Assembly (NCBI GenBank): GCA_023382715.1
Contig: JAHDWP010000019.1
Coordinates: forward strand, 1-64,000
Direction: 5' to 3'
DNA from: Anaerolineae bacterium
GTDB taxonomy: Bacteria; Chloroflexota; Anaerolineae; Aggregatilineales; Aggregatilineaceae
DNA: 64,000 nt
Shown here: positions 8,258 to 16,653 of the stretch, in pieces
How positions within the stretch are numbered: the first letter of the stretch is position 1
How the letters are laid out: each line of letters opens with the position of its first letter
Position numbers and translations under genes: made by a program
The notes under the pieces: generated by a model
What the model was told of the DNA's origin: nothing
The model's input: only the letters and a program-made list of their open reading frames with translations
Databases searched by the model: none

Positions 8258-9603
8258 CTGCGCTCTCCCCCCACCAGCGACCGCACCAGCGCCACGCCCT
8301 GCGCCACCGTCAGCGCCAGAATCGCCATCCACACGGCCTGCTGGCTGCGCGACGCCTGCTCCAGCGCGGGCGACGACGGCGTGATGATCTCCACAACCTG
8401 CGCGCGGTCGTCCCCGAACAGGTCGCTGCCGGTGGCGCGAACCAGCGCCGCCTCGCCAGGCGAGAGCGCCTCCGGGCGATAGACCTCGGTCGTCACCCGG
8501 CGGTACTGCGTGCCATCTGGGCGGGACAGCGTCTGGACGCGCGCCGCCTGCGCGTTGAGGATGTCGTGCACGTACACTTCGCGCACCAGCACCAGCACGA
8601 CAATGGCCAGCGGCAGCGCCAGCAGCACGCCCAGGAAGCCGAACAGCGCCGCGCCGATGATCTGGGCGATGAGGATGCTCGCCGCCGGAATCTGAATCTG
8701 GCGGGCCATGATGCGCGGCATGATGATGTTGCTCTGTATCTGCTGGGTGAGCAGGTAGGCCAGGATGGTGAACGGCACCAGAATCGGGTCTTCGGCCAGG
8801 GCGATGATCACCGCCGGGATGACGGCGATGATCGACCCGAAGTTGGGCACGAATTCCATGATGCCGGAGATGACACCGAGCGCCGCCGCATTGGGCAGCC
8901 GCAGGATCACCCCGGTGACGAAGGCAATCGCCAGGCCGCTCATGGTCATCGAGATCAACTGCCCGATGAACCAGCGTTGCAGCATGGCGGCAAGCTGCTC
9001 AAAGACCTCCAGCGCGCGCGGACGGTACTCGCGCGGGAACAGCGTGAGCAGCGTCTCCAGGTAGCTGGCCGGCTCGGTGATGAAAAAGACGGTGATGAAG
9101 AAGACGAAGACCGTGCTGGTGATCGCACCGCCGATACCGCTGAGAAAAGGGAACACGCTGCGCGTCAGCTTGCCGGCCTGCTCGATCAGGAAATCCGAAG
9201 CGTTGCCCTCGGTGACGCTGTCCCATTGGATGTCCGGCAGCCAGTCCTGCTTGGCGGCCTGCTCGTCATAAGTGGCCTGTGCCTCGTCAATGAAGTCGGG
9301 CAGATCGTCTACCAGCGACCGCACCTGGACGGCGAACACGGGCACGATCAGCACCAGCAGCAGGGCCACCGCCAGGATCGATCCGGCCAGCGAGACGAAG
9401 ACGCTCAGCCCCCGCTTGAGACCCAGGCGTTGCAGGCGTTGGACGGGGATATGCAGGACGATGGCCAGGATGATAGCCAGAAAGGTCATCAGGAAGATCT
9501 CACGCAGCGCCCACACGCCGACAAACAGCGAAATGAGCAGCAGCGTGACGAACACGCGCTGCGTCCACGCGCCGAGCGACAGGGCAGATCCCCCGGTGGT
9601 CAT
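8254..9603 (-). CDS. AI-2E family transporter (PerM/YdiK-type permease)
   Basis: A 449-residue integral membrane protein with about eight predicted membrane segments. It has the family layout: two N-terminal segments (FVTLLLISLFVGVWAL, FLMTFLAIILAIVLHIPV), a large soluble part (about residues 95-150), then a bundle with VPNFGSIIAVIPAVIIAL and the C-terminal FGFLGVLLALPLAIVVLVL. Family members have been linked to autoinducer-2 export or Na+/H+ exchange; substrate unknown here. The ATG at 9603 has AGGAGGGGCG immediately upstream, better than a TTG further upstream. It follows the small membrane-protein gene at 9617-9829 by 13 bases, so the two form an operon. A C-terminal extension of about 110 residues follows the usual core. 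Confidence 0.85.
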   Translation of the reverse strand: MTTGGSALSLGAWTQRVFVTLLLISLFVGVWALREIFLMTFLAIILAIVLHIPVQRLQRLGLKRGLSVFVSLAGSILAVALLLVLIVPVFAVQVRSLVDDLPDFIDEAQATYDEQAAKQDWLPDIQWDSVTEGNASDFLIEQAGKLTRSVFPFLSGIGGAITSTVFVFFITVFFITEPASYLETLLTLFPREYRPRALEVFEQLAAMLQRWFIGQLISMTMSGLAIAFVTGVILRLPNAAALGVISGIMEFVPNFGSIIAVIPAVIIALAEDPILVPFTILAYLLTQQIQSNIIMPRIMARQIQIPAASILIAQIIGAALFGFLGVLLALPLAIVVLVLVREVYVHDILNAQAARVQTLSRPDGTQYRRVTTEVYRPEALSPGEAALVRATGSDLFGDDRAQVVEIITPSSPALEQASRSQQAVWMAILALTVAQGVALVRSLVGGERS

Positions 9604-9616
9604 CGCCCCTCCTGCT

Positions 9617-9829
9617 CTAGAGCGCAATCTTGTCCATCACCAGGAGAAGCAGGAACCCGCCCAGGCTGGTCAGGATGAAGCAGCCAATCGAGACAAACAT
9701 GCGCTCGGCGGCGGTCATGCCGAACATTTTGTCGGAGCTGATCTCCCCTGTCATGTGGGCTTCGAACGGGTCAATTGTGATTTCTTCTTCCAGTGCCGAG
9801 CGGCGCAGGGCGTCCAGATCATCGGCCAT
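9617..9829 (-). CDS. Small single-pass membrane protein
   Basis: A 70-residue protein with an acidic soluble N-terminus (MADDLDALRRSALEEE) and one C-terminal membrane helix (SIGCFILTSLGGFLLLLVM). The start at 9829 is set by GGGAGGCGAGCG just upstream. The spacing of 13 bases to the AI-2E permease suggests co-expression and perhaps a small accessory subunit. I recognise no family. Confidence 0.6.
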   Translation of the reverse strand: MADDLDALRRSALEEEITIDPFEAHMTGEISSDKMFGMTAAERMFVSIGCFILTSLGGFLLLLVMDKIAL

Positions 9830-9954
9830 CGCTCGCCTCCCATGTTCCCTCAATGTCGTGAGGGGCCTCTTCGCAACGAGCGCGCTCCACGCCGGGGCGC
9901 GCATATGCTTAGCATACTTGAAAACGGGCATCGCGCCAACAGATGGCCGGGGTA

Positions 9955-10055
9955 TGTACAAAACCTGTCAGGCGGTAGGCGCGCTGCTCCGCTGCGCCCT
10001 CACCTCGCCGGGTGTCAAGCGCGTCACCGACAACCTTTGCACGCACCCGGCGGAC
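9955..10055 (-). repeat. Dispersed repeat family A, minus-strand copy
   Basis: In reverse complement this holds the same blocks as 120-174: CAGCGGAGCAGCGC hairpin, CCGCCTGACAGG and TTTTGTAC. At 10031-10052 it also contains the reverse complement of the CGCCGGGTGnGTnCAAAGGTTG block seen at 44111-44133 and 32350-32372. It fills the gap between the small membrane protein and the HD hydrolase. Confidence 0.6.
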
Positions 10056-10082
10056 AGGTGAGCAGCGACCAGGTGCCCTTGC

Positions 10083-10823
10083 TCACCACCACAACGCCTC
10101 TTCGGCTGCGGGCACGAACCAGGCCACGAACGCGCGCTTGTCGCGGGCCAGCGCCCGGCTGCGGACGAAGTGCATCGGCGGGAAGCGCTCCGCGTCGTCG
10201 GCGACGCGCCCCAGCGCCGCCGGCAGCCAGCCGCGCTCCGTCCCCGTCGAGACGCGGCGCACCACCCCCACCGCCCCGATCTTATCCAGCTTGTCGGCAT
10301 CGTTGAGGAGGCGCGCCAGGGCATCGTCACCCTGCTTGCGAATGGCCGCCTGAATCGCATTGATCTGCGCGCCGGGCAGGTGCCCGCGCAGAACGTCTGC
10401 GGCGAAGTCCGCGCCCTCCTCCTCGTGCGGCAGGCTGGTGCGCAGCTCGTCGAGCTTGGCGACATCGTGGCAGATGCCCGTCAGGTAAGCCAGGGCTGGG
10501 TCCTGCCCGGTGTCCTCGGCCAGCGCGACCGCCAGCCCGGTCACGCGCAGCACGTGCGCCCACAGGTGCGGCCAGCCGGGGTGCCAGGCTGCTATGCGCG
10601 CCCGCGCCTGCTCCGTCACCTGGGCACACAGCCGGTCGGGGGGCCAGGCGTCATGCCACTCGGCGTCAAGCTGGTCAATGAAGCGCGTGGTCAGTGGTGA
10701 TGGCGCGTCGCCGCCCAGCCGCTCGGCCCAGTCGCCCGGCGATTCCATGAGCTGTCCCGCCCCGACCAGCAGCCCGTCGAGCAGGGCGAGCAGCCCATCG
10801 CGATCGGCTTCATAAGCAGCCAT
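10083..10823 (-). CDS. HD-domain phosphohydrolase
   Basis: A 246-residue predicted metal-dependent phosphohydrolase. The HD superfamily metal ligands are visible: His in HLWAHVLRV (about residue 89), the HD pair in GICHDVAKLDE (about 119-120), His in SLPHEEEGADF and Asp in LNDADKLDKIG. This resembles small bacterial HD hydrolases of the YedJ type that act on nucleotides or phosphate esters; the substrate is not known. About 80 residues precede the HD core, with no recognisable domain. It stands alone on the minus strand, divergent from the CHAD gene, with a good promoter candidate upstream. Confidence 0.8.
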   Translation of the reverse strand: MAAYEADRDGLLALLDGLLVGAGQLMESPGDWAERLGGDAPSPLTTRFIDQLDAEWHDAWPPDRLCAQVTEQARARIAAWHPGWPHLWAHVLRVTGLAVALAEDTGQDPALAYLTGICHDVAKLDELRTSLPHEEEGADFAADVLRGHLPGAQINAIQAAIRKQGDDALARLLNDADKLDKIGAVGVVRRVSTGTERGWLPAALGRVADDAERFPPMHFVRSRALARDKRAFVAWFVPAAEEALWW

Positions 10824-10859
10824 GCACTCCCTCCAGGGCCGAACGCACGGCCCAGGACA

Positions 10860-10887
10860 ATCATAGCGCAGATGACGCGGCGCTCAA
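10860..10887 (-). promoter_or_regulatory. Candidate promoter of the HD hydrolase gene
   Basis: Minus strand: TTGAGC, 16-base spacer, TATGAT. The -10 hexamer lies 37 bases upstream of the start codon. Found by eye. Confidence 0.5.
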
Positions 10888-10944
10888 GGGCCGAGCAGCA
10901 GAGAGAGGGAATGCGGCCAATTTAACCTCTCAGCGCCCCGTTTC

Positions 10945-10953
10945 TGTTATACT
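10945..10953 (+). promoter_or_regulatory. Extended -10 element upstream of the CHAD gene
   Basis: TGTTATACT, an extended -10 with no clear -35 box, about 145 bases before the start codon. The intervening leader (10985-11085) contains imperfect repeats of GGTTATTGGTTGCTGGT type and CCAAGAACCAACCACCAAGAACC type, which are partly complementary. Confidence 0.4.
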
Positions 10954-11096
10954 CGAAGTTCAAAAGGCGACCGTTCGTCGCGATGAGAAGGTTGCCGGTT
11001 ATTGGTTGCTGGTAGAATACACTCACCAGCGGGCCGCTTTCACCCATAACCAAGAACCAACCACCAAGAACCAATCACAGATTGGGAGGGGCTAGC

Positions 11097-12329
11097 ATGG
11101 CCTTCGACTTGACCGACACCGAGCGCGCGGCGCTGATCGCTTTGGGCGCTGGCGAAGTGCCCTCTATCGCGCGGCGAGCGGCCATCATCCTGCTCAGCAG
11201 CGACGGCCAGGGTGCGCCGGCCATCGCCCGCCAGGTGGGGCTGAGCGTCAGCACGGTCTACCACTGGCGGCATGAGTGGTCGCAGCGGCGCATGGACATC
11301 TTCCACCAGGCGGCTTCGCCCGCCGCCGAGGACGCCGAAGCGCTGCCCGGCGTCGGCGCACCGCGCCTGCCGCTGCAACTGCGCGAGACGGTCGGCATGT
11401 TGCCCGACGACTCGATGGCCGAGGCCGGGCGCAAGGCGCTGCATTTCCATTTCGAGCGGATGCTGTTCCACGAGCCGGTCGCCCGGCTGGGCGCGGACAT
11501 CGAAGGCGTGCACGACATGCGCGTGGCGACGCGCCGGATGCGCAGTGCCTTCCGGCTGTTCGGCCCCTTCTTCGATCCGCAGGCCATCAGGCCACTGCTG
11601 CGCGGGCTGCGCCGGACAGCGGCGGCGCTCGGCGAAGTGCGCGATCTCGACGTGTTCCGCGAGAAGGCCGAGCGCTTCGCCAGCAAGAACTCCGGCGCTG
11701 ACCTTTCCCCGCTGTTCACGACGTGGCAGGCGGACTACGGCGCCGCGCGCGCCGCGCTGATCGAGGCGCTGGACGCGCTGCGCTTCGCCCGCTTCGTCGA
11801 GCGGCTGCACGGCTTCGTCACCACGCCGGGCGCGGGCGCGCTGCCCCTCCAGCGCGGCGACGGCATCCAGGCTTACCAGGTGCGGCACGTTGCCCCGCGC
11901 CTGATCTACGAGCACTACGAGCGCGTGCGCGCCTACGAGGCCCTGCTGGACAGCGCGCCCATCGCCACGCTGCACGCCCTGCGCATTGACTTCAAGCGGC
12001 TGCGCTATGCGCTGGAGTTCTTCGAGGAAGTGCTGGGGCCGGAAGTCAGGCTGGTCATCAGGGAGATCAAGACCATGCAGGATCATCTGGGCGATCTCAA
12101 CGACACCTCCGTCGCTGCCCAGGTGCTCAGCGACTTCATCACCGCCCAGCACAACGCCCACAGCGGCGTCCCCCACTTCCTGCGCCCGGACATCAGCGGC
12201 GTGCTGGCCTACGCCGACTTCCAGGTTGCTGAGCAGCAGCGGCTGCTGGACAGCTTCCCAGAGGCGTGGGCGAGCTTCAACCGCGAGGAAGTGCGGCGCA
12301 GCCTGGCCCTGGCCGTCTCCGTGTTGTAA
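11097..12329 (+). CDS. CHAD-domain protein with N-terminal helix-turn-helix
   Basis: A 410-residue protein. Residues about 5-65 form a homeodomain-like helix-turn-helix of the kind seen in IS630-type transposases (SIARRAAIILLSSDGQGAPA, IARQVGLSVSTVYHWRHEW). Residues about 115-400 are a CHAD domain, a helical histidine-rich module associated with polyphosphate: HDMRVATRRMRSAFRLF and LHALRIDFKRLRYALEFFEE carry the conserved His and basic residues of its two repeats. CHAD proteins bind polyphosphate granules; the fused DNA-binding part suggests linking polyphosphate to DNA or transcription, which is inference. The ATG at 11097 has TTGGGAGGGG upstream. A CYTH-domain gene, a frequent CHAD partner, lies 29 kb away, and no polyphosphate kinase is in the window. 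Confidence 0.85.
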   Translation: MAFDLTDTERAALIALGAGEVPSIARRAAIILLSSDGQGAPAIARQVGLSVSTVYHWRHEWSQRRMDIFHQAASPAAEDAEALPGVGAPRLPLQLRETVGMLPDDSMAEAGRKALHFHFERMLFHEPVARLGADIEGVHDMRVATRRMRSAFRLFGPFFDPQAIRPLLRGLRRTAAALGEVRDLDVFREKAERFASKNSGADLSPLFTTWQADYGAARAALIEALDALRFARFVERLHGFVTTPGAGALPLQRGDGIQAYQVRHVAPRLIYEHYERVRAYEALLDSAPIATLHALRIDFKRLRYALEFFEEVLGPEVRLVIREIKTMQDHLGDLNDTSVAAQVLSDFITAQHNAHSGVPHFLRPDISGVLAYADFQVAEQQRLLDSFPEAWASFNREEVRRSLALAVSVL

Positions 12330-12344
12330 CGCGCGAGACGGCCC

Positions 12345-14912
12345 TCAGCGCACTACGATGCGCGTCTCGATGGTCAGGCCGTCGCCCGCCGGGGCACCGC
12401 CAACCGTCACCGGCAGCCGCTCGTGGGTCAGCGGGTCATACAGGCCGATGCGCAGGATCGCCGGGCCGGGCGGGATGTCCTCCGGCACGCGCAGGATACG
12501 ATAATCGAGCAGCGATTCGCCGGGCCGCCAGAAGCGCGTCGGGTAAGTGTCTCCCGCCGGCTCCCCATCGAAAGCCCGCAGCAGCGTCCCATCCGGCGTC
12601 AGCAGGTGCACGTAGACGCTGTAATCACGCGGCGGGGGGGCGGCGGCGGTCGGCTGCCAGTACAGCGTGAGCACAATCCGCTGGCCGCGCTGCCACTTCA
12701 GGTTGCCCAGGTCGTGCCCCACCAGGCGCGCCCAGTCGCCGAATAGCACCTCTTCCGGCTGCGCCGCGCCCGGCGTCATGGGGGCGAAACGCGCCTCTGG
12801 GTGCACGGTGAAAGCGGTATAGCGGAAGTTGCCATCGTCCACCGGCAGCGACCCGTCCGGGCTGAGCGGGATCGGCTCCAGGACGGTCGGCCAGGGTGTG
12901 CCATCCGGCCCGCGCACGTCCAGTTGGTGGTAGAGCGCGGCCAGGTCAGCGTCGGCCTGCAGCGAATTGGGCCACTGCCCGGACCACTGCATCAGGAACA
13001 CGCCGACGGACGTGTTGACGAATACGTCCACGCCCTCCAGGTCTTCCAGGCGCAGCGGCAAATCGGCGGGATCGCGACTGTTGCGAATCTCCCAGGCGGG
13101 GAAGAAGAAGGGCAGCCGGTCTTCGCCGGGGATAGCCACGACCAGATCGCCACGCCCGGCGGCGATCTGCTCCAGCGCGCGCACGACGACCATCAGCGCC
13201 GGGTTGCCCCGATCGTACTTGGCCGCATCGTCCGGCAGGCCGCCGTCACGCCACGCCTCGACGGTGTGCTGCACGCCCGCCCAGGCAGCGACCGCGATTA
13301 GCGTCCCTGTCGCCAGCGCCCCCAGCGTCCGCCGGATGCGCCGCGCCGCCAGCCAGTCCCACAGCCAGCCATCCACCAGCGCGGCGACCTGCACGGCCAG
13401 CAGCGGCACAATGGCGAAGCTCAGCCGGTAGTGGTAAGAGAAATCCAGGAACCACACGGCGGCGTAGGGCAGCAGCAGCGCCCACAGCAGCAGGACGGTC
13501 GAGCGGCGCTCGCCTGGCAAGGCCCGCCAGCGCACCCGGCCCGCCCAGGCCAGCAGCGCGACCCCGGCGGCGACCAGCGCCCACGCCGGCGCGCCCATAC
13601 GCCCGCCGGCGTTGATGTCGCCGCGCAGCCACAGCCAGACATCCCCGGCGTCGCGGATGCGATCCGCGTTCCAGGCGGTCGGCAGCGTCCCCGCCAGCAG
13701 AAGCAGCATAGCGATGAGCGGCACCAACCGCGTCACCCCCCCACCCCCCGCGTTCCTGGCGGTCAGCGCCCCCGCCACCAGCCCGGCGATCAGCAGCAGC
13801 CAGCCGAATTCCTGCCCGGAACGCTGGGCGAAGTCATGCCAGTACGCGGCAGGGAAGTCCACAGCCGTGTGACCCAGCAGCAGGTTGCGGGCGTACCACA
13901 TGCCGCCCAACGGTGCGCAGGCCAGCCCCACGATCAGCGCGACGCGCAGCTTCGGCCAGAGCGCCGCAGGCCGCCCGCGCGCCGCCAGCAGCGCCCCCGC
14001 GAGAGCCAACAGCACGCCCAGGATCAGCGCCCCGCCGGTTGGCTTGGTCCACAGCGCGCCCGCCAGCAGCAGTCCGCTGACCAGCGCCGGGCGCGCGCGC
14101 TCCGTCCGCCACGCCTCGACGAAGTAGGCTGCCGCGCCGGTCGCGTACAGGGTCAGCACGATCTCCAGGTCGCCCGCGCCAGCCCAGGCCGCCACGTGCG
14201 GATAGAGCGCCCAGGCCGCCGCCGTCAGCAGGGCGACGCGCCGCCCGCCGAACGCCCGGCGACCGAGCGTGTAGGCCATGAGCACCATCGCCGCGTTGAG
14301 CCAGGGGATGACCGCGCGCGCCGCATGATCGTTGAGCGCGTCCCCGCCCAGCGCCGCCCACGCCTGCTGCATCGTCGCGTAGAGCAGCGGCACGAGCTGC
14401 GGGTAGTAGCCCATATCGTCGGGGATGCGCTCCTCCAGCACGAAGACGCGCGCGTTGTAGCCGTAAACCCACTGCGTGTCGTAGGCGATGAACGGCCAGT
14501 AGGCCGTGACCAGCACGTTGAGCGCCAAGAGGAGCGCGATCCCGGCGATCAGCAGGCGTTCGCCGCTGCTGTGGGGCGCTGGGGGCGCGGAACGCGCCCT
14601 CGCCGGCGGCGCGGGGGAACGCTCGACTCCGGCGCGCCACCCCCGCCGCGCCGCCAGCGCCGCGCCCAGCGCGGCCAGCGCCCCACTCCCGATCAGCGAC
14701 GGCGCGAGCGTCAGCGCGCCGAGCGTGCCCAGCGCGAACAGCCACGCCGTATGCAGCAGCGGCCCCAGGGCCATGCCTACCGCCAGCACCGTGCCGCGCT
14801 CACCCCAGTGCGCGCGCGGCAGGACGGCCAGCGCCCAGGGAACGCCTACGCCGAGGAAGACCCACGCCGCGTAGGGCAGCAGGGCGACGGTTGGCTGGAG
14901 CCAGTCAGGCAT
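12345..14912 (-). CDS. Large membrane glycosyltransferase-like protein (GT-C, PMT/ArnT type)
   Basis: An 855-residue multi-spanning protein with more than a dozen hydrophobic segments in residues 1-560 and a soluble C-terminal domain of about 250 residues that would be extracytoplasmic. The first large loop has AYDTQWVYGYNARVF, in the position of the acidic catalytic motif of GT-C enzymes that use polyprenyl-phosphate sugars. DMGYYPQLVPLLYAT resembles the PP/Q segment after it. It most likely transfers a sugar to lipid, protein or glycan outside the membrane. It follows the next GT gene by 10 bases, so three GT-C genes form one operon. The C-terminal part contains beta-strand-rich sequence (FTVHPEARF, YSVYVHLLTPDG) suggesting a carbohydrate-binding or jelly-roll tail. 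Confidence 0.75.
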   Translation of the reverse strand: MPDWLQPTVALLPYAAWVFLGVGVPWALAVLPRAHWGERGTVLAVGMALGPLLHTAWLFALGTLGALTLAPSLIGSGALAALGAALAARRGWRAGVERSPAPPARARSAPPAPHSSGERLLIAGIALLLALNVLVTAYWPFIAYDTQWVYGYNARVFVLEERIPDDMGYYPQLVPLLYATMQQAWAALGGDALNDHAARAVIPWLNAAMVLMAYTLGRRAFGGRRVALLTAAAWALYPHVAAWAGAGDLEIVLTLYATGAAAYFVEAWRTERARPALVSGLLLAGALWTKPTGGALILGVLLALAGALLAARGRPAALWPKLRVALIVGLACAPLGGMWYARNLLLGHTAVDFPAAYWHDFAQRSGQEFGWLLLIAGLVAGALTARNAGGGGVTRLVPLIAMLLLLAGTLPTAWNADRIRDAGDVWLWLRGDINAGGRMGAPAWALVAAGVALLAWAGRVRWRALPGERRSTVLLLWALLLPYAAVWFLDFSYHYRLSFAIVPLLAVQVAALVDGWLWDWLAARRIRRTLGALATGTLIAVAAWAGVQHTVEAWRDGGLPDDAAKYDRGNPALMVVVRALEQIAAGRGDLVVAIPGEDRLPFFFPAWEIRNSRDPADLPLRLEDLEGVDVFVNTSVGVFLMQWSGQWPNSLQADADLAALYHQLDVRGPDGTPWPTVLEPIPLSPDGSLPVDDGNFRYTAFTVHPEARFAPMTPGAAQPEEVLFGDWARLVGHDLGNLKWQRGQRIVLTLYWQPTAAAPPPRDYSVYVHLLTPDGTLLRAFDGEPAGDTYPTRFWRPGESLLDYRILRVPEDIPPGPAILRIGLYDPLTHERLPVTVGGAPAGDGLTIETRIVVR

Positions 14913-14922
14913 GAGCTTCCTT

Positions 14923-16653
14923 TCAGCGGTGGTGCACGCGGTAGGCGGTATAAGGGCCGAACGTCGCCAGCGGTGTCACGTCGCCCGGCTGAATCACGCG
15001 CAGCAGCGGCGACTCCGTGCGCACGACCAGGTAATCGTAGCGGGCCAGCGCCGCGCGATCGGGCAGCCCGCCGACGATCACCCGCAGCCGCCCTTCTTCG
15101 GCGGCGAGAAACGGCAGCAGATTGTTATCGCTGAGGGCCGTTCCTGCGGCGGGCAGCGCGCGCAGATAGCGCGCCAGGTCGTAGATCGGCCCCAGGGCGA
15201 CGCGATGGCGCTCCTCGTCGCTCATCAGCGGCGCGCGGATCAGCTCCGCCTTGAAGTCGAGCGCCTTGCGCGCGGCGGGCAGCGCCAGCAGCAGCACCAG
15301 CGCGAGCAGCCCTGCCTGGATCGCCGGCTGGAACGAAGCGCGCTCGCGGCGCAGGGCGTCCCACGCGCCGAGCAGCGCCCGCGCGCCCATCACGCACAGC
15401 AGGGGATAGATCGCCTGCAGGAAGCGCGTCTCGTAGGAGGCAACCCACCACCACGCCGCCGCGAATGGCCCGGCCATGAGCCACAGCAGCCGCGCCCGAT
15501 CCGCGAAGGGGCGCACCCCGCGCAGCGCCTCGACTGCGCTCGACGCCATGCCCGCCGTGACGATCAGCCCCGGCGCGGAATAAGCGGACAGTTCGCCCAG
15601 GAACGGGGCGAACATCCCTACTGTGTGCCGCGCCTGCTCGCTCCACACGGTCGGCGGCACCAGCCGCCCGAACTCCAGCAGATTGCGCGCGTACCAGGGG
15701 CCAGCCGTCAGCGCGAGTCCCCCTGCCAGCGCCAGCCCGTGCCGCCAGCCGATCCAGCCGCGCCAGCGGGCATAGACCAGCCACAGCCCCGCCGACAGCG
15801 CAAAGGCCAGGGCGCTGTTCTTCGTCCAGGCGGCCAGCCCGGCCAGCGCGCCCAGCAGCCACGCCGCCCGCAGCGAGCGGTCTTCGGCCAGCCACCAGGC
15901 GGCCAGCGCCGCCAGCGCCGCGAAGAACCCGGCGGGAATGTCGGTGTAGCCAGCGGGTGCCCAGCGCGCGAATTCCGGCGTCAGCGCCAGCAGCGCCGCC
16001 GCGCCCAATCCCACACGCCAACCGTACAGCGCGCGCCCCAGCGCATACGTCGCGCCGAGCGCCCCCAGCGCCAGCGCCGCGACCGCGACCTTAGCCGCGT
16101 ACTCGTTCAGCGCGCCCGCCGCCAGATATGCGTAGGCGTGGCTGAGCGGCAGCAGCATCGGGTACGCTTCGTACAGCCCCTCGCCCCCCGGCAGCGCCTG
16201 CGCCTGGTAGATGATCCGGCTCTGGTCGGCGTAGATGGACACGGCATCGGGGGCGTAGAACGGCCAGTAGAGCGCGTTGAACACCACCAGCGCGGTGAGT
16301 CCCACCAGCACCGCGAGGGTGCCTGCCGCCAGCGGATGCCGCCGGATGACCCCGCCGATCCCGCCGGCTTTTCTCCGGGGCCGCGCCAGGCGCGCACCCG
16401 CCCGCCAGCAGGCCGCCATCCCTGCCCCAAACACTGCCAGCGTCCCGGCGCGCACCGCGCCCAGGCTCAACGCCCCGGCCAGCGTCAGGGCCAGCATCCA
16501 CAGCGTCAGCGCGCCCAGGCTCAGCGCCAGCGTCAGCAGCGCCAGCGCGATCCCCGCCCGGCGGCGCGGCGGCAGCAGCCACCATGCCCAGGGCACGGCG
16601 AAAGCCAGCCCCCACAGGGCTTGCAGCAGGTCACCCGGTGCGATCAGGATCAC
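14923..16653 (-). CDS. Membrane glycosyltransferase, GT-C (PMT family 39-like)
   Basis: A 576-residue polytopic protein. The first extracellular loop contains FYAPDAVSIYADQSRII, with the acidic residue expected for GT39/GT83-like enzymes, then EAYPMLLPLSHAYAYL. About 11-13 hydrophobic segments follow, including TPEFARWAPAGYTDIPAGFF, a segment typical of these transferases. I favour a GTG start at 16653 because GAGGGGATTCC lies just before it; this overlaps the end of the upstream GT gene by 23 bases. A longer reading from an ATG at 16716 is possible. The middle gene of the three-gene GT-C operon; donor and acceptor unknown. Confidence 0.75.
   Translation of the reverse strand: MILIAPGDLLQALWGLAFAVPWAWWLLPPRRRAGIALALLTLALSLGALTLWMLALTLAGALSLGAVRAGTLAVFGAGMAACWRAGARLARPRRKAGGIGGVIRRHPLAAGTLAVLVGLTALVVFNALYWPFYAPDAVSIYADQSRIIYQAQALPGGEGLYEAYPMLLPLSHAYAYLAAGALNEYAAKVAVAALALGALGATYALGRALYGWRVGLGAAALLALTPEFARWAPAGYTDIPAGFFAALAALAAWWLAEDRSLRAAWLLGALAGLAAWTKNSALAFALSAGLWLVYARWRGWIGWRHGLALAGGLALTAGPWYARNLLEFGRLVPPTVWSEQARHTVGMFAPFLGELSAYSAPGLIVTAGMASSAVEALRGVRPFADRARLLWLMAGPFAAAWWWVASYETRFLQAIYPLLCVMGARALLGAWDALRRERASFQPAIQAGLLALVLLLALPAARKALDFKAELIRAPLMSDEERHRVALGPIYDLARYLRALPAAGTALSDNNLLPFLAAEEGRLRVIVGGLPDRAALARYDYLVVRTESPLLRVIQPGDVTPLATFGPYTAYRVHHR

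Noticed and set aside
13431-15134. 567-codon plus-strand frame over the glycosyltransferase genes
   Set aside because: Arg/Gln/Pro-rich shadow of membrane-protein genes on the other strand.
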